Assembly: GCA_035468175.1 (NCBI GenBank)
Contig: DATITC010000016.1
Span: 1 to 64,000 of the forward strand
Direction: 5' to 3'
Length of the DNA: 64,000 bases
Source: JAVEDQ01 sp035468175
GTDB lineage: Bacteria; Actinomycetota; Actinomycetes; Frankiales; Frankiaceae
The notes beneath the pieces are model-generated. The model did not search any database and had not been told where the DNA came from. It saw only the letters and a program-made list of their open reading frames with translations. The position numbers and the translations under genes are program-made. Positions within the stretch are counted from its first letter, which is position 1; each line of letters starts with the position of its first letter. Of this stretch, positions 1 to 7,612 are shown one piece after another.

Positions 1-121
1 GCCGCATGTGGTCGCCCACATCGAGGCGGAGGCGCTCGGTCGGCTCGGGTGGACCGGAACGCTCCGATGTCCGCGGGGTTGCCCCGGGCTGACGGAACTC
101 GGGTGGGCCCGGGGTGCAGTG

Positions 122-565
122 TCAGGTCTGGCGGGTCGGGAGTCCGGCGTCGCGCCAGGCGAGGAAGCCGCCGTCGAGGTCGGCCGAGGCGTGCAGGCCG
201 ATGTCGACGAGGGAGGCCGCCGCCAGGCTCGACGCATAGCCCTCGGAGCAGGCGACAACCACTTCGACGTCATGGTCCACGGCCTGGTCCACCTTGGCGT
301 CGCTGTTCGGGTCGAGCCGCCACTCGAGGTGGTTCCGCTCGATGACCAGAACGTTCGGCGCTTCCGGGAAGGCGCCGTCACGGTCGCGTTGCCACTGGGG
401 GCGGGTATCGATCAGCAGGGCACCACGTTCGAGTGCGTCGGCGGTCTGCTGTGGTGAGTAGCGGCGGATGCGATTCCGGGCGGAGCTGAGCACGTGCGCG
501 ATGGTCGGCGTGACGGCGGCAGTGGTTGTGGCAGCGGTAGAAGGTCGGGCGTCGTCGATGCTCAC
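122..565 (-). CDS. rhodanese-like domain protein
   Basis: A 147-residue single rhodanese domain protein, probably a sulfurtransferase that carries sulfane sulfur on an active-site cysteine. Visible are the LIDTRPQWQRD segment at about residues 51-61, the catalytic loop around Cys106 (ACSEGYASS) and a C-terminal GGFLAWRDAGLP motif typical of the family. The first 30 residues are Ala/Thr-rich and not part of the fold. The start is GTG, overlapping the stop of the upstream cysteine dioxygenase gene by four bases (GTGA), so the two are translationally coupled. With cysteine dioxygenase and a DsrE protein next door, a role in sulfur handling is a reasonable inference. The substrate is unknown. Confidence 0.9.
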   Translation of the reverse strand: MSIDDARPSTAATTTAAVTPTIAHVLSSARNRIRRYSPQQTADALERGALLIDTRPQWQRDRDGAFPEAPNVLVIERNHLEWRLDPNSDAKVDQAVDHDVEVVVACSEGYASSLAAASLVDIGLHASADLDGGFLAWRDAGLPTRQT

Positions 566-1143
566 GCGTCGACGGTAACGGCGCGCTCGGGCAGCCGACC
601 AGCGCCAGAACGGACCTCGACCGGTTCGGTGAACCGGGGGGCCAACCGTTCACCGGCGAGCTTGTAATACGTCATCGACGTCAGCGGCGGCGAGTAGACG
701 TGCAAGCTGACCGCCGGCTGCACCTCCACGTTGTGCACGTCATGGACGAGGCGCGGACCGAAGGCGACCGTCTGTCCGACGGACCGACGGCTGCGGGCCA
801 ACGAGGTCCCTCCGCGCCCACTGACCGGCCGGTCTTCCGCCAGCGCGCCGGACAGCACCCGGAACGCTCCGCCGGAACCGCCGTGGTCGTGCAGGTCGGT
901 CGAGTTGTCCTGCTGCCAGGTGAGCAACCACAGGTCCACTACGTCGTCCCGGTACAGCGAGCCGTACCAGCGGACGGCCGGCTCGTGCCGAACGCGGGGT
1001 TCCCAGAGCGCCGGCTGCAGGGCGACCGTGTCGAGCAGCTCGGCCAGGGCGCGCGGCGAGAGGCTCACGGAGGAACGGCAGTCGCGTTCGGCCTGTCGGA
1101 CCACGCTTTCGATGTCCCGGGTTCCCAGCTCGTCGTTGAGCAC
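562..1143 (-). CDS. cysteine dioxygenase family protein
   Basis: A 193-residue cupin that probably oxidises cysteine (or a related thiol) to the sulfinate with a mononuclear Fe(II). The metal-binding histidines are visible as LHDHG (His85, His87) and in RLVHDVHN (His134 or His137), in the spacing of type I cysteine dioxygenases. The frame is open further upstream to 1278, but GTG at 1143 is preferred because an AGGAAGGA ribosome-binding site lies seven bases before it and the family homology begins there; the longer form would also run into the DsrE gene. It forms a two-gene unit with the rhodanese gene, which overlaps its stop codon. The exact thiol substrate (cysteine or 3-mercaptopropionate) cannot be told from this sequence. 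Confidence 0.88.
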   Translation of the reverse strand: MLNDELGTRDIESVVRQAERDCRSSVSLSPRALAELLDTVALQPALWEPRVRHEPAVRWYGSLYRDDVVDLWLLTWQQDNSTDLHDHGGSGGAFRVLSGALAEDRPVSGRGGTSLARSRRSVGQTVAFGPRLVHDVHNVEVQPAVSLHVYSPPLTSMTYYKLAGERLAPRFTEPVEVRSGAGRLPERAVTVDA

Positions 1144-1252
1144 GGTCGTCCTTCCTGCGGAGTGGTGTCCCCCGCGGAGTGGTTGGGGCGACATCAGCAA
1201 CCCGGACAATACTCCAGTATTTCGACTGAGATTAGCGAGAACCCTGCCGGGG

Positions 1253-1612
1253 TCAGTAGACCAAGGCTTGTACCTCATCGGCCAATGCTTCCTCGACGAA
1301 AGTCTGGGCGCCGGCGATCCGCACGCCCGGCAGGAGGTCGTCGGGGGCGATGCCGCGCCGGGCCGCGCACTGTGTGCACAGCGTCACGCTGCCCCCCGAC
1401 CGCACGACCTCGAGCAGGTCAACCAGCGGGGCGGCGTGCGGGAGTTCGAAGTGCTCGGCGTGGCCGGGCACGGCGAACCACGCCGCCTCCCCGGTCAACC
1501 AGAGCGACACTTCGGCGCCGCTGCTGACCGCCAGCGCGGCGACGGTGAACGCCTGCGAGCAGCGCTCCGGGGCGTCCGATCCGGCGGTCACCTTGACCAG
1601 CAGATTGCGCAT
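1253..1612 (-). CDS. DsrE family sulfur-relay-like protein
   Basis: A 119-residue protein of the DsrE/DsrF-like fold, small soluble proteins often involved in sulfur transfer. Two cysteines, Cys79 and Cys82 (LCTQCAARRG), sit where sulfur-carrying cysteines occur in the family. The start ATG at 1612 has no Shine-Dalgarno sequence but lies seven bases after TAGCGT (1625-1620), the arrangement expected for a leaderless transcript. It reads divergently from the small membrane gene at 1655, with 42 bases between the two start codons. It lies upstream of the cysteine dioxygenase and rhodanese genes on the same strand, separated by about 110 bases. Function by family and context only. Confidence 0.82.
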   Translation of the reverse strand: MRNLLVKVTAGSDAPERCSQAFTVAALAVSSGAEVSLWLTGEAAWFAVPGHAEHFELPHAAPLVDLLEVVRSGGSVTLCTQCAARRGIAPDDLLPGVRIAGAQTFVEEALADEVQALVY

Positions 1613-1654
1613 TGCGCTCACGCTACGGCGGACCTCCGCGGGTAAGATCCGAGC

Positions 1655-1756
1655 GTGCTCGAAATCGCCTACACCAGCCTGCTGGTGATCATCTTCCTGG
1701 TGATCGCGTGGTTCTCGGTATACGTCGTCTACAAGCTCTACCAAGGTCAGAGCTGA
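1655..1756 (+). CDS. 33-residue single-pass membrane protein
   Basis: A very short gene starting with GTG at 1655 and ending TGA at 1756. The product reads VLEIAYTSLLVIIFLVIAWF and continues with SVYVVYKLYQGQS: about 22 hydrophobic residues forming one membrane helix, followed by a short basic-polar tail. TAAGAT at 1643-1648 lies six bases before the GTG, a leaderless -10 arrangement, and third codon positions are GC-rich. It is divergent from the DsrE gene and upstream of the nitrobindin gene. I do not recognise the family; a small regulatory or structural membrane peptide is possible. Its reality rests on the promoter-start spacing and the clean transmembrane pattern. Confidence 0.62.
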   Translation: MLEIAYTSLLVIIFLVIAWFSVYVVYKLYQGQS

Positions 1757-1814
1757 CGGTCGGCGACGGTCGAAGGCGGTCTCTGGCGGGAACCGGACTC
1801 CATAGGCTGGCCGT

Positions 1815-2369
1815 ATGGTCGATCCCGCCGCGCACCCGCTGTTCCGCGAACTTCCCGAGGGTGCCCACCCCGGGCTCGCACCGCTCTCCGGACTCATCGG
1901 CACCTGGTCCGGTGAAGGGGTCGGCGGGTATCCCGACCTCGACGAGGACTTCGCGTACGTCCAGACGCTGAGCTTCACGCCGCTGCCCGGCAAGCCGGTG
2001 CTCGGCTACCAGTCCCGCACCTGGCGACCCTCGTCGGAGGACCCGAGCGAGCTGCAGGCAGACGCGCCGATGGCCACCGAGGTCGGCTTCTGGCGGCTCT
2101 CCGGCGACACGACCGTCGAGGTCATGTTGGCGCACCCGTTCGGGATCGTGGAGATCTATGTCGGCGACCTCACTCCCACCGCGACCGGCTTCAAGATCGA
2201 GCTCAACGACAACATCACCGCGCGGACGGCCACCGCCCGCAACGTCGAGCGGTCACAGCGGCTCTACGGCTTGGTCGAGGGGGACCTGGCCTACGCCATC
2301 GACATGGCCGCGGAGGGGCATCCGCTGACTCCGCACCTGTCCGCGAAGCTCAGCCGTATCGAGGACTGA
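1815..2369 (+). CDS. nitrobindin-like heme-binding protein (FABP-like barrel)
   Basis: A 184-residue protein of the nitrobindin family, a ten-stranded beta-barrel that binds ferric heme and reacts with nitric oxide or isomerises peroxynitrite in characterised members. The family motif GxWxGxG is present as GTWSGEG at residues 29-35, and the proximal heme-ligand histidine is very probably His174 in LTPHLSAKLSR near the C-terminus. TAGGCT at 1803-1808 followed by six bases and ATG suggests leaderless expression. It stands alone on the plus strand, convergent with the aminodeoxychorismate lyase gene; the two share a strongly structured intergenic region. Confidence 0.88.
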   Translation: MVDPAAHPLFRELPEGAHPGLAPLSGLIGTWSGEGVGGYPDLDEDFAYVQTLSFTPLPGKPVLGYQSRTWRPSSEDPSELQADAPMATEVGFWRLSGDTTVEVMLAHPFGIVEIYVGDLTPTATGFKIELNDNITARTATARNVERSQRLYGLVEGDLAYAIDMAAEGHPLTPHLSAKLSRIED

Positions 2370-2427
2370 CCTGCGGCCGCAACGGTCCTGAAGCAGACGG
2401 CCCTGAGACAGACGGCCCTGAGACAGA

Positions 2428-2507
2428 CGAACCCCCGGGCACTTCCTCCCTCGCTCAACGAAGAGCGGAGGAGGGCCACGGGGACAACCGTGGCGCCCGG
2501 GGGTTCG
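2428..2507. terminator. branched hairpin, probable bidirectional terminator
   Basis: A perfect 13-base inverted repeat, CGAACCCCCGGGC at 2428-2440 against its complement at 2495-2507, encloses two further hairpins: a CT/AG-rich arm with an AACG-type loop around 2443-2475, and CCACGG/CCGTGG at 2476-2493. Together they can fold into a three-arm junction. It lies between two convergent genes, so termination in both directions is the simplest reading. There is no T-tract, which is common in actinobacteria. Just upstream, 2390-2430 holds near-tandem copies of CCTGAGACAGACGG. Confidence 0.6.
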
Positions 2508-2606
2508 GGTGTCTGCCTGGAATTCACCGCGCCGATGCTCGTGCCGCATACGGCTGGCGATCCACGAGACGGCGTCTAGCGGACAGTCACCTCACGAGTC
2601 CAATAA

Positions 2607-2684
2607 TCACACAAAGCCTGGACCACCTCCTCTCTCGCGTATCTCCACGGTAAGCAGCAGAACGGGCAGCGGCAAGCGAGTCAT
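2607..2684 (-). CDS. candidate 25-residue coupled ORF after pabC
   Basis: An ATG at 2684 overlaps the TGA stop of the preceding aminodeoxychorismate lyase gene (ATGA) and opens a 25-codon frame whose product begins MTRLPLPVLLLTVEIRERG and ends GGPGFV. Its 3' half contains GAGAGGAGGTGGTC, an unusually good match to the anti-Shine-Dalgarno complement, followed by another short frame reading LCDYWTREVTVR and ending at 2576. Coupling and the strong internal ribosome-binding site make translation here plausible. The product could equally be without function, and I know no family for either peptide. Confidence 0.3.
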   Translation of the reverse strand: MTRLPLPVLLLTVEIRERGGGPGFV

Positions 2685-3559
2685 CGTGCGATTTCGTCCG
2701 CCATCCCCCGGACCGCCGACTCGTAGGCGTCGCGCATCGCTCGACCGCGCGGACCGATCTCCCCGGCGCCCACCGCGCGCCCGTCGATCTCGAGTACGGA
2801 GACCACCCCTCGGACGCTTGAGAGCAGGAGCACCTCGGATGCCGCCCGCAGCTCGTCCTGCCGCAGCCGACGCCGGGTGAGGGACGCGCCGAAGAAGCCG
2901 GCGGTCGTGCTCGGCAGGATTCCCACCGCGTCCTCGGGTGGCGTCACGGGGGTCCCGTCCACCACTGCGACGACCGCGGCGGTCGGGGCCTCGAGGACCT
3001 CGCCGTCGCCGGAGAGGTAGATCGCGTCGCCCGCACCGGCATCGCTCGCGGCCCGCAGCGCCGCCATCGCCCCGGCGTAGGAGGTCGACTTCACGCCCCC
3101 CAGCAGCCACGGTGACGACGCCCGCATGTCGGCGGGTGTCCCGAGCGAGAGGGTTGCGGCGCGGACGCCCCGTTCCCGAGCCTGGACCGATGCGGCGGCC
3201 ACCGGGCTCGCGAGGGCGTAGGCGACGCCTCCGCCGGCGCCGTCGGGACCCTTGCTGACGACCAGGCGGAGGCTTCCGTCCCCGGGCCCGAAGTCGTCGA
3301 GCGCACACGTGGCGAGTCGCCCGAGGGCGTCCGCAGAGGGCAGCGTGACCCCCACCCGTGCGGCGCTGCCGACCATGCGCTCGAGGTGCTCTTGCAGGAG
3401 GAAGGCCCGACCTCCGTAGGCGCGCATCGTCTCGAACACGCCCTCCCCGCGCAGGACGGCGAGGTCGTCGGCACGCAGCAGCGGCGCACTCAGGTCGACG
3501 AGCGCCGGCGCCCCGTCCCGGTCGAGGGCGGCAAGGACGGGCGAAGTGGGGCTGGCCAT
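2681..3559 (-). CDS. pabC: aminodeoxychorismate lyase / class IV aminotransferase
   Basis: A 292-residue fold-type IV PLP enzyme, most likely the lyase that releases pyruvate from 4-amino-4-deoxychorismate to give p-aminobenzoate for folate synthesis. Visible are the N-terminal GEGVFETMRAYGG motif, the PLP-binding lysine in GGVKSTSYA, and the downstream VLEAPTAAVVAV phosphate-binding segment. ATG at 3559 is chosen over the longer open frame because TAGTCT (3572-3567) lies seven bases upstream, matching leaderless starts elsewhere in the window, and homology begins there. It is divergent from ygfZ, whose product binds folate, so a folate link is consistent. A D-amino-acid or branched-chain aminotransferase cannot be fully excluded. 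Confidence 0.82.
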   Translation of the reverse strand: MASPTSPVLAALDRDGAPALVDLSAPLLRADDLAVLRGEGVFETMRAYGGRAFLLQEHLERMVGSAARVGVTLPSADALGRLATCALDDFGPGDGSLRLVVSKGPDGAGGGVAYALASPVAAASVQARERGVRAATLSLGTPADMRASSPWLLGGVKSTSYAGAMAALRAASDAGAGDAIYLSGDGEVLEAPTAAVVAVVDGTPVTPPEDAVGILPSTTAGFFGASLTRRRLRQDELRAASEVLLLSSVRGVVSVLEIDGRAVGAGEIGPRGRAMRDAYESAVRGMADEIAR

Positions 3560-3720
3560 GCGGCCGAGACTAGAGCGCACGCCGAGCAGCGCCGGGGCCC
3601 AGACACCGCGGAGTCCGGGCATAGCGTCGGCAGTGGAATGACCGTCCTTCCGGACCGCGTTGCATCCGATGGATCCGGTCACGGAACGCTGAACCGGTCG
3701 AGGGACGCGGAAGGACCACG

Positions 3721-4731
3721 ATGACGCTGCAGCACGCCGACGGGCTCGGGCTCGGAGCCGAGCCGCGGCCCACCTCGCCCCTGCTGGAGTGGCCCGGCGC
3801 CGTCGCCGCGGATCCGCCCGACGACCAGGTCGCCGCGCACTACGGCGATCCCTTGCGCGAGCAGCGCGCCTGGGAGGATGTCGCCGGCGGCTTCGTCGAC
3901 CGGTCGAACCGAGACGTGCTGACCGTCACCGGGCCGGACCGGCTCGGGTGGCTGCACAGCCTGACCAGCCAGCACCTCACCGACCTCACGCCGGGCTCGG
4001 GCGTCGAGGCTCTCGTCCTCAGCCCGCACGGACACGTGGAGCACCACCTGGTCGTGCTCGACGACGGCGCGACGACGTGGATCGACGTCGAGGGCGGCAC
4101 CGGGGTGACGCTGGCAGCGTTCCTGAACAAGATGCGCTTCCTGCTCCGGGTCGAGGTCGCGTTGGTGACCGACGTCTACGCGGTGGTCACCCTGGTCGGG
4201 GCGGCTGCGGTCAGCGACGAGGTGGTCCCGGACGTGCCGCGCCGCGCGATGTCCTGGGGCACGGATCTGATCGTGGCGCGCACCGAGCTCGAGCAGACCG
4301 CTTCGATGTTCGTCGAGAACGGCATCGCGCCCATCGGGCTGTCCGCCTTCGAGGCGCGGCGGGTCGAGCAGGGCCGGCCCAGGCTCGGGTTCGAGACCGA
4401 CCACCGCACCATTCCCAACGAGCTGCCCTGGCTCGTGACCGCCGTGCACCTGCAGAAGGGGTGCTATCGCGGTCAGGAGACCGTCGCTCGCACGCACAAC
4501 CTCGGGCGTCCCCCGCGGCGGCTCGTGCTGCTCCATCTGGACGGGGCAGTGCCGCCGGCCGGCAGTCCGGTTCTGTGGGAGGGCAAGGCCGTCGGCGTCG
4601 TCGGCACTCCCGCCTACCACGCCGAACTCGGGCCGATCGCCTTGGCGCTGATCAAGCGCCGGGTACCCGATGACGCCGTGCTGCGGGTCGGGGACGAGGC
4701 GGAGATCGCCGCGTCCATCGCCGTCGACTGA
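3721..4731 (+). CDS. ygfZ: YgfZ/GcvT-like folate-binding protein
   Basis: A 336-residue member of the YgfZ (IbaG/Iba57-like) family, tetrahydrofolate-binding proteins that support assembly or repair of certain Fe-S enzymes. The diagnostic motif K-G-C-Y-x-G-Q-E is present as KGCYRGQE at about residues 246-253, containing the conserved cysteine. The N-terminal half has the GcvT-like fold (TVTGPDRLGWLHSLTSQHL). ATG at 3721 has a GGAAGGA ribosome-binding site. The gene is divergent from pabC and convergent with the DUF4388 gene, whose end lies 20 bases beyond its stop. Confidence 0.9.
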   Translation: MTLQHADGLGLGAEPRPTSPLLEWPGAVAADPPDDQVAAHYGDPLREQRAWEDVAGGFVDRSNRDVLTVTGPDRLGWLHSLTSQHLTDLTPGSGVEALVLSPHGHVEHHLVVLDDGATTWIDVEGGTGVTLAAFLNKMRFLLRVEVALVTDVYAVVTLVGAAAVSDEVVPDVPRRAMSWGTDLIVARTELEQTASMFVENGIAPIGLSAFEARRVEQGRPRLGFETDHRTIPNELPWLVTAVHLQKGCYRGQETVARTHNLGRPPRRLVLLHLDGAVPPAGSPVLWEGKAVGVVGTPAYHAELGPIALALIKRRVPDDAVLRVGDEAEIAASIAVD

Positions 4732-4751
4732 CACGGCGGGTTGCGCGCGGT

Positions 4752-6518
4752 TCAGCCGCGCCCCCACAACCCCTTGCGCTTGCGGGGCGGCGCCGAGTTC
4801 ACCGGGCTGGGACGGCTCGAGGCTCCTACCGGGGCGCTGCGCGGGGTCGCCTCGTCGTCGCCGAGGCTGCTGAGTTCCCTGAGGAGCGCGGCCGTGTCGG
4901 CCTCGGCGCCACCGGTGGGACGCTGCAGTCTCGCGGCCCGCGCAGTGTCGGCCCGCTGAACGCCGGCCCGTGGAGAGTCGGCCCGCGGAGTGTCGGCCGG
5001 TTCAGGCGATGGCACGGGCACGGCCGCCGTCGGCGTCCGGGCTTGGGAGCCGTTCCCGGCCATCTCGCGCAGGAGTGCGGTAGCGGCGAGGTGCTGGTCG
5101 CCGGACGACTGCGCCCACGGACGCGCGGACGGCGGGGCCGGGAGCGGTTCGGGTTGGGGTTCGGGCTCGGGCTCGGGTTCGGCGGTCTGTGTCGGCTCGG
5201 GGGAGAGGCCGAGGGGGTCCTCGGGCCGGATCGGAAGGGCTTCGGCACGTCGGGCTCGCTCCGCGAGGCGAGCCTCCTCGGCCAGCTGGGCCTCCTCGGC
5301 CAGCCGCGCCTCCTCGGTCAGCCAGGCTTCCGCAGCCAGCTGGGCTTCCTCGGCCAGGCGGGCCCCCTCCGCGGCGAGAGCTTCCGCGGCGAGCCGGGCT
5401 TCGTCGGCGGCGCGCGCCGCGCGCGACGCCTCCCGTCGGGCGGTCAGGTCGACGACGTCCGCGGACGGCATTCGCTGAGCCGGTCGCGTCGCGGACTCCA
5501 AGGCGCGGCGGTCCTCCTCGGCCTCGGCGTGCGCGGCCGCCAGCTCCGCGGCGGCGGCGGCCCGGACCCGCTCTCGGCGGGCCTTCGTCTCCGGATCGAC
5601 CACCTGGGCGGGAACGGCGGACCTCGTCGCCGGCGGTCGGATGAGGACGCTGGACGTGTCCGGCTCCACCTCCTCTATGAGGTCACCGAGGGCCTCGCTG
5701 ACCGCCGGACTCACCTTGGCCAGTGACTCGGCGACCTCGGCCTCGTCGGCGAGCCGGTTCCACGCGCCGGGCGACGTCGCTTCGTCGTCGACAGCATCGT
5801 GGTCGTCGGCAGCCTGAGAAGCTGCGGGCTCCTGCGGCACGGGGCGCACGGCCAGCAGCAGGCGGGCGACCGCCAGGTCGCTGTGCCCCGAGCTCCGGCC
5901 GATCTCGTCGATCGAGCGGGTCCCGTCGACGAGGGCGAGGACCGCTACCGACGTCGCCGACGGGTTCGGGAGTTCTGAGGCGATGTCCTCGGCTCGGGGA
6001 GTCGCGGCGCCGAGCACACCCTCGACCGACAGCTCAGCTGCCAGGCGCCGGCGCTCCCGGCCGCGCTCGTCCAGGTCCGCCAGCAGCTGATCGACCGCGA
6101 TCGGATCGGGCAAGCCGAGCACGGAACGCTGCCGCCGACGGAACCGGAAGGCACCCGCGGACCAGCCGCAGGCGACGTCGATGGAGTCGAGGGCGAGTTC
6201 GAGCGCGAGACGGTCGATCTCGTCCCGGGGCAGCCGAGCCGCCTCGATCAGTTGTTCGGCCAGCGTCGGGGCACGGTCGTCGGTGGGTCGGTAGGTGGCA
6301 ACCTCGTCGGGCCGGAGCCATCCGCTGGCTACCAACCGCTCCCCGAGCGGGTCGCGCTCGGGGGAGAGACGCACGCCGCAGAGGTGCCCGCCGTCGAGGT
6401 AGAGGTGCAGCTCGCCGCCCTCGGGGTCGGCGACGTACAGGCAGCCGGTGGGCGTGTCCGCAGCGAGCTCCGGGAGCAGTTGCCGCAGCGGGTTCGAGCC
6501 GAGGTCCCCGCGCAGCAC
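4752..6518 (-). CDS. DUF4388 (PATAN-like) protein with long coiled coil
   Basis: A 588-residue cytoplasmic protein. Residues 1 to about 170 match a DUF4388/PATAN-type domain (MLRGDLGSNPLRQLLPEL, then GCLYVADPEGGELHLYLDGG), found in bacterial regulatory and response-regulator-associated proteins. A winged-helix-like stretch follows (LALVDGTRSIDEIGRSSG). Residues about 310-430 are an Ala/Glu/Arg coiled coil with near-repeats of LAEEAQLAEEARL, then a Glu-Pro tract (EPEPEPEPQPEP) and a basic end, RKRKGLWGRG. GTG at 6518 is preferred over a longer open frame because GGAGGTGG precedes it. It is divergent from rsiG with a 178-base shared promoter region. Function unknown; a signalling scaffold is a guess. 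Confidence 0.75.
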   Translation of the reverse strand: MLRGDLGSNPLRQLLPELAADTPTGCLYVADPEGGELHLYLDGGHLCGVRLSPERDPLGERLVASGWLRPDEVATYRPTDDRAPTLAEQLIEAARLPRDEIDRLALELALDSIDVACGWSAGAFRFRRRQRSVLGLPDPIAVDQLLADLDERGRERRRLAAELSVEGVLGAATPRAEDIASELPNPSATSVAVLALVDGTRSIDEIGRSSGHSDLAVARLLLAVRPVPQEPAASQAADDHDAVDDEATSPGAWNRLADEAEVAESLAKVSPAVSEALGDLIEEVEPDTSSVLIRPPATRSAVPAQVVDPETKARRERVRAAAAAELAAAHAEAEEDRRALESATRPAQRMPSADVVDLTARREASRAARAADEARLAAEALAAEGARLAEEAQLAAEAWLTEEARLAEEAQLAEEARLAERARRAEALPIRPEDPLGLSPEPTQTAEPEPEPEPQPEPLPAPPSARPWAQSSGDQHLAATALLREMAGNGSQARTPTAAVPVPSPEPADTPRADSPRAGVQRADTARAARLQRPTGGAEADTAALLRELSSLGDDEATPRSAPVGASSRPSPVNSAPPRKRKGLWGRG

Positions 6519-6696
6519 GTTCCACCTCCGGTTCCGACACGTCCGGATATTTTCTTCGGCAACTGGCGGACTGGAGTTGAGCCGTTCGCTGCCGATCGTG
6601 CCACCATCGGGATTAGTTCCGTCCCACTCGGCTGCGCGGAGGGCCGGAGTGGGCCGAAGGTGTCGGACCGAGGACCGGTCCGCGGAGGAGGCGTAC

Positions 6697-7248
6697 GTGG
6701 AAGGCGTGGTGACCGGCGGCAACCGCCGGATCGACAAGGTTCTCGCCGAGGACTATCTGGCGGGTCTGCCCGACCTGCCGTTGGCTGACGTCCGCTCGCT
6801 CCGGGACGAGGCCGGCCAGGAGGAGACCGACCTCTCCTACCTCCGCCGCCTGCTCCAGGGCCGCATCGACATCGTCGGCGCCGAACTCGCTCGTCGTCGC
6901 GGAACCGTCGACATGCGGCTCGTCGAGGAGCTCCCCCGGATCCTGGCCGAACAGCCCCGGCAACCGGCCCGGGGGCTGGGTCGGTACCAATCTGTCGAGC
7001 CGTCGAATGCGGGCGCGACCCGCCGACTTGAGGAGCAGATCGCGAGCATCGACGTCAGCGGCGTCGGTGAGCAGGACGAGGACAGCCTGCGGGGCGTGCT
7101 CGACGAGCTGCAGGAGACCGAGGCCCGGATCTCCGAGCGCCGACGCGCCGTGCAGGGCGTGTTCGACGCCGCGAGCGCCGAAATCACCGGTCGCTACCGG
7201 GAGGGCCGCGCCGACGTCGCCGACCTGCTCCGCGGTGAAGGTGGCTGA
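6697..7248 (+). CDS. rsiG: RsiG-family c-di-GMP-responsive anti-sigma factor
   Basis: A 183-residue helical protein carrying two exact copies of E(x3)S(x2)R(x3)Q(x3)D, the cyclic-di-GMP-binding motif described for Streptomyces RsiG: ETDLSYLRRLLQGRID at residues 43-58 and EARISERRRAVQGVFD at 142-157. In Streptomyces, RsiG bound to c-di-GMP sequesters the sporulation sigma factor WhiG. Each motif should lie on one helix of an antiparallel coiled coil. GTG at 6697 is supported by GGAGGAGG five bases upstream. Its partner sigma factor is not in this window. The motif match makes the family assignment strong; control of WhiG itself is an inference. Confidence 0.88.
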   Translation: MEGVVTGGNRRIDKVLAEDYLAGLPDLPLADVRSLRDEAGQEETDLSYLRRLLQGRIDIVGAELARRRGTVDMRLVEELPRILAEQPRQPARGLGRYQSVEPSNAGATRRLEEQIASIDVSGVGEQDEDSLRGVLDELQETEARISERRRAVQGVFDAASAEITGRYREGRADVADLLRGEGG

Positions 7249-7612
7249 CCAACCTCCACTTTCTCTCGCCGTCCACCTCGATCGCCGGCCCCGGCCGATC
7301 GGCGGTGGGCGGTGTGCTGTCCGGGGCGGCCCGGGTCGGGTACCGGGTGTGGCCCGCCCCACCGTTGCCCCCGGCATCGACGGTCGCCGACCGGGCATCT
7401 AGCCCGTACCAGGCCCGTCCTGGACCACACGGCGTGGTTGGGCCCTAGAAGTGCTTGCAGCGGTGCGTGCGCGAATCGTGGCACAGGCCACAGGACCTGT
7501 GAATGCTGGAAAATGTCCCTGGAAAATGCTTGCCAGATGCTTGCAACCGCTAGCACTTGGGCATAACGTGGTAGCCGTACAACAACGACAGAGCGATCCG
7601 GGGGGGCACAGG
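7249..7612. other. 364-base intergenic region: hairpin and repeat-rich regulatory DNA
   Basis: No gene was found here. The left half carries a GC hairpin, GGGGCGG at 7323-7329 against CCGCCCC at 7354-7360, which may end rsiG transcription. The right half has lower GC and several repeats: TGCTTGC three times (7452, 7528, 7538), CTGGAAAATG twice around 7506-7527, and ACAGGACCTGT at 7490-7500. AAGTGCT near 7450 is mirrored by AGCACTT near 7551-7557. These look like operator DNA for the downstream XRE regulator, probably autoregulatory. Confidence 0.5.
7541..7569 (+). promoter_or_regulatory. probable promoter of the XRE regulator gene
   Basis: TTGCAA at 7541-7546 and TAACGT at 7564-7569 are separated by 17 bases, a good vegetative-type -35/-10 pair. 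Transcription would start around 7576 and reach the ATG at 7613. The -35 overlaps one of the TGCTTGCA repeats, so a repressor bound there would block the promoter. Confidence 0.55.

Noticed and set aside
1..121. A gene at the left edge
   Set aside because: Frames open here are shadows of the rhodanese gene in other phases; the first 121 bases show no start, stop or motif I can support.
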